Assembly (NCBI RefSeq): GCF_001580615.1
Contig: NZ_LHZC01000032.1
Coordinates: 1 to 49,827, forward strand
DNA length: 49,827 nt
Direction: 5' to 3'
Origin: Acetobacter malorum
GTDB lineage: Bacteria; Pseudomonadota; Alphaproteobacteria; Acetobacterales; Acetobacteraceae
Notes under the pieces: model-generated
Database searches by the model: none
What the model was told of the DNA's origin: nothing
The model's input: only the letters and a program-made list of their open reading frames with translations
Position numbers and translations under genes: made by a program
Shown: positions 44,967-49,827 of the stretch, piece after piece
Position numbering within the stretch: position 1 is the first letter of the stretch
Layout: every line of letters begins with the position of its first letter

Positions 44967-46042
44967 GCGGACTCTCCGGTGCGGTGGGCCTCAATAGGGT
45001 TGGCGCAGCGCAGCAGGCAGGCGTCCCCGTAGGAATAAAAACGGTAACCTGTCTGGACGGTATGGGCATACGCCGCACGCATCCGCTCTTCCCCCGCAAA
45101 GGCGCAGACCAGCATGAACAGGGTCGAGCGCGGCAGATGGAAGTTGGTCATCAGCATATCGACGGCGCGGAAGCGGTAGCCGGGCCGGATGAAAATGGAA
45201 GTGACATCATCAAACGGATGCACAATGCCATTTTCATCTGCAGCACTTTCCAGCAGGCGCAGGCTGGTGGTGCCGACGGCAATAATGCGGCCCCCGGCCT
45301 TGCGCACGGCATTGATGCGGGCCGCTGTTTCCGGCGTGATGATGCCGCGTTCGGCGTGCATGTGGTGTTTGGAAATATCGTTTTCACGCACGGGCAGGAA
45401 GGTGCCGGCTCCGACATGCAGCGTCAGCGTGCAGCGTTCCGCGCCGGTGGCGTCTACGGCCTCCAGCAGGGCCGGGGTGAAGTGCAGGCCAGCCGTGGGG
45501 GCCGCGACAGCGCCTTTATGTTCCGCAAAAATGGTCGCGTAATCCTGCGCGTCCTGCGCGGTGGGACCGTGTGGGCGATGGATATACGGGGGGAGCGCCA
45601 GCGCGCCGACATCCTGCAGGAACGTATCAAACGCTGAGCCTTCGGCAGAAAAACGCAGCACTGCGCCGCCGCCTTCTTCCCGCGCCAGAACCGTGGCGGT
45701 GTGGGTGCTGCCGGTAAAGGTCAGGGTATCCCCCACCTTCAGGCGGCGGGCATTACGCACCAGCACATGCCATGAGGTATCGGGTAGAATCCGGTCCAGC
45801 GTAATCCCGATATGCGCTTCACCGCGCAGGCCGTGCAGCTGGGCGCGGATGACGGCGGTATCGTTCGCCACCAGCAGATCCCCTGCTTTCAGCAGGCTGG
45901 GCAGATCGCTCACATGGCGGTCCATAAAGGGGCCGTGTGGGGGGACATCCAGCAGACGCGCGGCTTCACGCGGTCGGGCTGGTTCCTGCGCAATCAGGGT
46001 TTCGGGCAGGTGGAAATCAAAATCTTCGGTGCGGTCGCTCAT
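44963..46042 (-). CDS. queA: tRNA preQ1(34) S-adenosylmethionine ribosyltransferase-isomerase
   Basis: 359-aa QueA; transfers ribosyl from SAM to preQ1 in tRNA giving epoxyqueuosine. [25 protein letters not shown] at the start, [25 protein letters not shown] and [18 protein letters not shown] are family signatures. First gene of queA-tgt-queG-RHH. Confidence 0.96.
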   Translation of the reverse strand: MSDRTEDFDFHLPETLIAQEPARPREAARLLDVPPHGPFMDRHVSDLPSLLKAGDLLVANDTAVIRAQLHGLRGEAHIGITLDRILPDTSWHVLVRNARRLKVGDTLTFTGSTHTATVLAREEGGGAVLRFSAEGSAFDTFLQDVGALALPPYIHRPHGPTAQDAQDYATIFAEHKGAVAAPTAGLHFTPALLEAVDATGAERCTLTLHVGAGTFLPVRENDISKHHMHAERGIITPETAARINAVRKAGGRIIAVGTTSLRLLESAADENGIVHPFDDVTSIFIRPGYRFRAVDMLMTNFHLPRSTLFMLVCAFAGEERMRAAYAHTVQTGYRFYSYGDACLLRCANPIEAHRTGESA

Positions 46043-46283
46043 GTTGAAACGGGTTTACGCAATAGGGTGCGGCGACGCCAGAGGGGAGTGGCGTCTCGGC
46101 GGGGCAGAAGGCCGGATAACACACGTTTTTTCAGGGTAAGGGGGCGTTGGGGCGGTGTCTGGCGTAACACTTACTCTCCGCCGAAACTGCCAGACATGGG
46201 TGCTGCGTTCTCTCACGGGGTTGAAGAAGGCGCTCTGCGGGGCCAGATTTCGCTTTGCAAACAAACCCATATGGAGACCCATT

Positions 46284-46502
46284 ATGTCTTATGCCCTGCT
46301 GGATGCTGCCCGTGTTGCCAAAGCGGCCAAAGTTTCTCTGGATGTTCTGAAGACAAATCCGGAAACCACGGAAGCCCACCAGCGTAAAGTGATCATGATT
46401 GAACGGATTGAAGCGCTGGCCGCTGCTGCTGCGGATTCTGACGCAGGCAAGGCTGTCACGCTGACATCTGAAGAATTCTGGCTGATCAGCCGCAACTGGT
46501 AA
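46284..46502 (+). CDS. Small hypothetical protein
   Basis: 72 aa, not recognised. It looks mainly helical with Lys/Ala-rich start and C-terminal EEFWLISRNW. ATG at 46284 has GGAG about 9 bases upstream. It lies 13 bases ahead of the PEBP-family gene, likely one transcript. No signal peptide or membrane segment. Confidence 0.7.
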   Translation: MSYALLDAARVAKAAKVSLDVLKTNPETTEAHQRKVIMIERIEALAAAAADSDAGKAVTLTSEEFWLISRNW

Positions 46503-46515
46503 GAAAGGCGCACCC

Positions 46516-47010
46516 ATGGCTTTTGTTCTGACAAGCCCCGCTTTTACGGACGGGGCCACTCTGCCGCAGGCTCAGGTTTATAACGGCATGGGGCAGACGG
46601 GGCAGAATTTGTCTCCGGCTCTGGAGTGGACAAATGCTCCTGAGGGCACAAAAAGCTTTGTGGTGACGACGTATGACCCCGATGCCCCCACCGGTTCCGG
46701 CTGGTGGCACTGGGTTGTGGCCAATATTCCCGCTAGTGTAACGGCGCTGCCCGAAGGTGCTGGCTCAGGGAAAGGCGGCTTGCCGGAGGGTGCTGTGCAG
46801 GTGCGCACCGATTTTGGTGCTCCCGGTTATGGCGGGGCTGCCCCTCCTCCGGGTCCGGCGCATCGCTATATTTTCAGCGTTTATGCGCTGGATGTGCCCA
46901 AACTGGATATTGCCCCAGATGCCAGCCCGGCAATGGTGGGCTTTATGGTGCACCATCACAAACTGGCCTCTGCCAGTCTGACCGCTCTTTACAGCGGCCA
47001 GAAACCCTGA
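46516..47010 (+). CDS. YbhB/YbcL family (PEBP/Raf kinase inhibitor-like) protein
   Basis: 164 aa. PEBP fold with SPALEWTNAPEGTKSFVVTTYDPDAPTGSGWWHWVVANIPASV and GYGGAAPPPGPAHRYIFSVYALD, the anion-binding loops. Bacterial members have no settled function. Followed by a strong terminator. Confidence 0.93.
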   Translation: MAFVLTSPAFTDGATLPQAQVYNGMGQTGQNLSPALEWTNAPEGTKSFVVTTYDPDAPTGSGWWHWVVANIPASVTALPEGAGSGKGGLPEGAVQVRTDFGAPGYGGAAPPPGPAHRYIFSVYALDVPKLDIAPDASPAMVGFMVHHHKLASASLTALYSGQKP

Positions 47011-47049
47011 CGCCTGCGAGCGATAAGGGTTAGCGTTCTGTTACGGCAT

Positions 47050-47097
47050 AAAAAACCGGCTGTGCCTGCTTCTTGCAGAGGCACAGCCGGTTTTTTT
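47050..47097. terminator. Strong terminator after the PEBP-family gene
   Basis: CCGGCTGTGCC (47056-47066) pairs with GGCACAGCCGG (47080-47090), with A-run before and T7 after. Serves the PEBP gene and, on the minus strand, the metF message. Confidence 0.93.
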
Positions 47098-47154
47098 GTG
47101 TGATGGAAACTGCTGGCCGGCAGCCAGATAAAACGCCGGAGTCTTAAAAGGCTG

Positions 47155-47907
47155 TCAGGCGGTTAAAGCGCTCATGAGGGGCGGCAGATACTGGTCCAGT
47201 TTGACCCGTAACGGCATCAGGTAGGCACAGCCCTGATCCTGCGAGAGCTGACGCAGCACGGACTGAGCAAACTGGATGTTGGCGTCCAGCGTTGGCTCAA
47301 AATCCTTGGGGAAAACCACATGGTTAGTGGTCTCCCAGTATGAGCGGGAGCGCGGGCCGATAACCGGGGAAAGCCCCCAGAAAACCTGCTCATCCTGCAA
47401 CCATTCGCGGCACAGGTCGAACAGCTTCAGGTCAAACACAGGCTGGGTGAAAAACCCTTCGGCTCCTGCATCTTTCTTGCGGGCAATATCTTCCAGTTCC
47501 CGCCAGGGTGCGCGGCGATACGGGTCGAAGGCCGCGTAAATGCGCAGATGCGGCGCTTCCTTCCGATAGCGGCGGATAATGCTTTCCGTGCTGTTGGGAT
47601 AGGTGCGGTGGGCAAGGTCAGCCGGAGGGTCACCATGCACCACCAGCACTTCCTTCAGCCCCGGCAGGGTGCTGCCGGGCAGGGGGGCACCGGGGGCGAT
47701 ATCAATGGCGCGGACGTGCGGAACAACGGTGCCAAACTGCGGCATGGTCAGAGCCGCAGCGTCCCAGCTCCGCAGCGGGAAACGCATCAGATCCGGGATA
47801 TTCAGCGTGTCTGCTGCCGGGAACAGTGTTTTGACACTGGTGACGTCCTGCGCAAGCGCGTCCTCGCTACGGGGGATCAGCTCAACCGAAAGGCGGGACA
47901 GACTCAT
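47155..47907 (-). CDS. metF: Methylenetetrahydrofolate reductase family protein
   Basis: 250 aa, slightly shorter than the usual 280-300. N-terminal SVELIPR holds the catalytic-Glu position of the MTHFR barrel. [17 protein letters not shown] (folate/FAD side), [13 protein letters not shown] and LSPVI-like strand follow. Reduces methylene-THF to methyl-THF for methionine. Its ATG overlaps the folD stop (ATGA), so the two act on the same folate pool. Confidence 0.85.
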   Translation of the reverse strand: MSLSRLSVELIPRSEDALAQDVTSVKTLFPAADTLNIPDLMRFPLRSWDAAALTMPQFGTVVPHVRAIDIAPGAPLPGSTLPGLKEVLVVHGDPPADLAHRTYPNSTESIIRRYRKEAPHLRIYAAFDPYRRAPWRELEDIARKKDAGAEGFFTQPVFDLKLFDLCREWLQDEQVFWGLSPVIGPRSRSYWETTNHVVFPKDFEPTLDANIQFAQSVLRQLSQDQGCAYLMPLRVKLDQYLPPLMSALTA

Positions 47908-48812
47908 TCGGATTTCCCCGTTACCAGCAGGCGGGCGGCCATCAGGGTGTTTTTCAGCAGGCAGGCAATGGTCATGGGGCCAACACCGCCGGGCACGGGG
48001 GTGATGCGACCAGCGACTTTCACGGCTTCATCAAACACCACATCGCCGACCAGACGGGTCTTGCCGGTTTCGGTGGTGACACGGGTAATACCAACATCAA
48101 TCACGGTAGCACCGGGTTTGATCCAGTCCCCATGCACCAGTTCCCGGCAGCCGGTAGCGACCACCAGAATATCACCCTGCCGCGCCAGAGCCGCCGTATC
48201 CCGCGTGTGGATATGCGCGATAGAGACCGTGCAGCCTTCTGCCAGCAGCAGCAGAGCCAGCGGCTTACCCACCAGATTGGAACAGCCAATTACCACCGCG
48301 TGCTTGCCGCGCATATCGCCAAGCTGGTCCCGCAGCAGCAGCAGGCAGCCCAGCGGTGTGCAGGGGATCAGGCTCGGCAGGCCAATGGCCAGACGTCCGG
48401 CATTGATTTCCCCCAGACCATCCACATCCTTTTCCGGCTGAATGGCATTGGTCACCCGGCGCGCGTCCAGGCCGTTTGGCAGCGGGAGCTGCACCAGAAT
48501 ACCGTGAATTTCCGGGTCATGGTTGAGGCGCTCGATCAGCGCGAGCAGTTCCTCTTCCGAGGTTGTTTCCGGCAGCATGTGCATGAAGGAGCGCATGCCG
48601 GCGTGGTGTGTCTGAATGGCTTTGTTGCGCACATAGACTTCACTCGCCGGGTCATTGCCCACCAGAATGACGGCCAGACCGGGGGTGACGCCATGCTCGT
48701 CATGGAACGTGCGCACATCTTCACGGATCTGCTGCCGGAGGGTGGCGGCAAAGCCTTTGCCGTCGATGAGGGAAGCCTGATGGTCAGACGGAAGGGAGGG
48801 GGATGTGCTCAT
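47904..48812 (-). CDS. folD: FolD, methylene-THF dehydrogenase/cyclohydrolase
   Basis: About 302 aa bifunctional NADP enzyme. Typical segments: [88 protein letters not shown] and [18 protein letters not shown]. Start ATG 48812 ([12 protein letters not shown]); the frame open to 49016 is upstream of the gene. Confidence 0.96.
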   Translation of the reverse strand: MSTSPSLPSDHQASLIDGKGFAATLRQQIREDVRTFHDEHGVTPGLAVILVGNDPASEVYVRNKAIQTHHAGMRSFMHMLPETTSEEELLALIERLNHDPEIHGILVQLPLPNGLDARRVTNAIQPEKDVDGLGEINAGRLAIGLPSLIPCTPLGCLLLLRDQLGDMRGKHAVVIGCSNLVGKPLALLLLAEGCTVSIAHIHTRDTAALARQGDILVVATGCRELVHGDWIKPGATVIDVGITRVTTETGKTRLVGDVVFDEAVKVAGRITPVPGGVGPMTIACLLKNTLMAARLLVTGKSE

Positions 48813-48996
48813 CGTCACTGCTGCGGTCAATCCGGAAAAAAGGCGGTTGGAAGACCTGCCTGCCATACGCAAAAAAACGAGCGCCGACAATGGCAGAGCC
48901 TGCATGGAGGGCGTGCGGAAGAGGCGGAAAGCTGCCGAATATGGTGAATCTGGATTACGGAAAGGCCGGGAGAGAATGGGCGTATAAGGCTGTGCG

Positions 48997-49827
48997 TCAG
49001 GGCTGACCCGGCTCATCCTTCTTGTAAGGCGAGAAAGCGCTCAGGGCTTCTGCTTCGGCCCGTATAGCCGGACGTTCCTCGGCCAGAAAAGCGGAAACGG
49101 CTGAACGGAGTGAACTGTTTTCCAGCCAGTGGGCGGAATGCGTCAGGCTGGGCACATAGCCCCGCTGAATTTTATGCTCACCCTGCGCTCCGGCCTCTAC
49201 GCGCTTCAGCCCGTGAGCAATGGCAAAATCAATCGCGCGGTAATAGCACAACTCAAAATGCAGGAACGGCCAGTCTCCGGTGCAGCCCCAGTTGCGTCCA
49301 TAAAGCGTATCGCCCCCCAGCAGGTTGAGGGCGGCTGCGACGGGTACGTCGCCATGCCGGGCCATCATCAGCACAACCTTGTCGCCCAGATGTTCGGAGA
49401 GCAGGGGGAAGAAGGCTGGCGTGAGGTAGGCGCTGCCCCATTTGCGGTCCACCGTGTTGCGATAGAACGTATAGAAGGCCTGCCAGTCTGCCGGGGTAAT
49501 CTCATCGCCACGGAGGGTATGGAAAGTCAGCCCGGCGGCGTTGGCGTCCCGCCGTTCGCGCTTGAGCACCTTGCGTTTGCGGGAGGCGAGAGTGGCCAGA
49601 AAATCGTCAAAGCTGCTGTAGCCGTGATTATGCCAGTGATACTGCAACCCAAGGCGGGGCAACCAGCCGCGCTGGCTGAGCAGGTCGCTTTCCTGTTCCT
49701 GACAAAAGGTAACGTGGGCGGAGGAAAGACTGGTTTCTCCGCAAATCTGGCGCAGGGCATCCGCTAAAACGGCGGCTGTTTCTGGCGGGGCGGAGGGGGC
49801 GCACAGCAGGCGCGGGCCGGGGGCGGG
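48997..49827 (-). CDS. DUF482/FemAB-like acyltransferase, 5' end beyond window
   Basis: The frame runs unbroken from the right edge to 48997, so the start is missing. [37 protein letters not shown] is the DUF482 (peptidogalycan/GNAT-like) signature, followed by [36 protein letters not shown] and [34 protein letters not shown]. An apparent start at 49662 is only a TTG inside the gene. Reaction unknown. Confidence 0.9.
   Translation of the reverse strand, partial: PAPGPRLLCAPSAPPETAAVLADALRQICGETSLSSAHVTFCQEQESDLLSQRGWLPRLGLQYHWHNHGYSSFDDFLATLASRKRKVLKRERRDANAAGLTFHTLRGDEITPADWQAFYTFYRNTVDRKWGSAYLTPAFFPLLSEHLGDKVVLMMARHGDVPVAAALNLLGGDTLYGRNWGCTGDWPFLHFELCYYRAIDFAIAHGLKRVEAGAQGEHKIQRGYVPSLTHSAHWLENSSLRSAVSAFLAEERPAIRAEAEALSAFSPYKKDEPGQP

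Noticed and set aside
47100..49016. SAM/SAH or folate riboswitch before folD-metF
   Set aside because: The region 48813-48996 upstream of folD showed no riboswitch-like conserved core by eye.

Overview
The window is a 49.8 kb piece of chromosome from an acetic acid bacterium (Acetobacteraceae, most likely Acetobacter). This rests on the hpnA-G hopanoid operon, a full-length phosphoketolase, the alphaproteobacterial-type genes (YcgN, cysteine-less rpmJ, HpnL, DUF482) and GC-rich coding. Genus and species are inference. No stretch longer than about 300 bases lacks a gene; intergenic signals are listed where something can be seen.

Layout. (1) 1-4069: the end of an AT-rich integrated element in the 3' end of a tRNA-Leu(UAA) gene. 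It carries a tyrosine integrase, a protein with HUH-type Rep motifs, an unknown 215-aa protein and a candidate small RNA. (2) 4260-8293: a YgjP-like metallopeptidase, a YcgN cysteine-cluster protein and a three-gene polyamine-type ABC operon whose ATPase has lost every catalytic motif. (3) 8361-12750: a YqjD-like/holin-like membrane pair, then MarR, DUF1656, HlyD and NodT-type outer membrane genes, an Aae-like efflux operon without its FUSC pump. (4) 12811-18907: an alpha/beta hydrolase, an exported flavin amine oxidase/cytochrome c/RidA trio, and phosphoketolase. (5) 19188-20099: an AT-rich HEPN/AbiJ-like gene. (6) 20226-30669: hpnG, shc, hpnE, hpnD, hpnC, hpnB and hpnA on the minus strand, then hpnL and an arogenate/prephenate dehydrogenase on the plus strand. 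(7) 30680-34194: a TPR protein, rpmJ, and oxyR divergent from ahpC-ahpD. (8) 34354-36962: tRNA-Asp, YceI, a frameshifted DODA-type dioxygenase and inorganic pyrophosphatase. (9) 37118-39560: tRNA(CAU), ettA and a GNAT protein. (10) 39630-42172: mlaC, mlaA and a DjlA-like co-chaperone. (11) 42374-46042: the queuosine operon queA-tgt-queG plus a ribbon-helix-helix gene. (12) 46284-49827: a 72-aa unknown, a PEBP-family protein, folD-metF, and a DUF482 acyltransferase cut by the window edge.

How the genes work together. HpnC, HpnD and HpnE make squalene from farnesyl diphosphate, Shc cyclises it to hopene, and HpnG, HpnA, HpnB and HpnL act on side chain, sugar decoration and transport. OxyR faces its usual peroxide targets AhpC and AhpD. 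QueA, Tgt and QueG complete tRNA queuosine. The amine oxidase, cytochrome c and exported RidA look like one periplasmic route in which amine oxidation feeds the respiratory chain and RidA clears the reactive imine. The most unusual items are the catalytically dead ABC operon, the periplasmic amine oxidation module, the HUH/integrase element with its possible small RNA, and the HEPN gene sitting at the end of the hopanoid operon where hpnH is often found.
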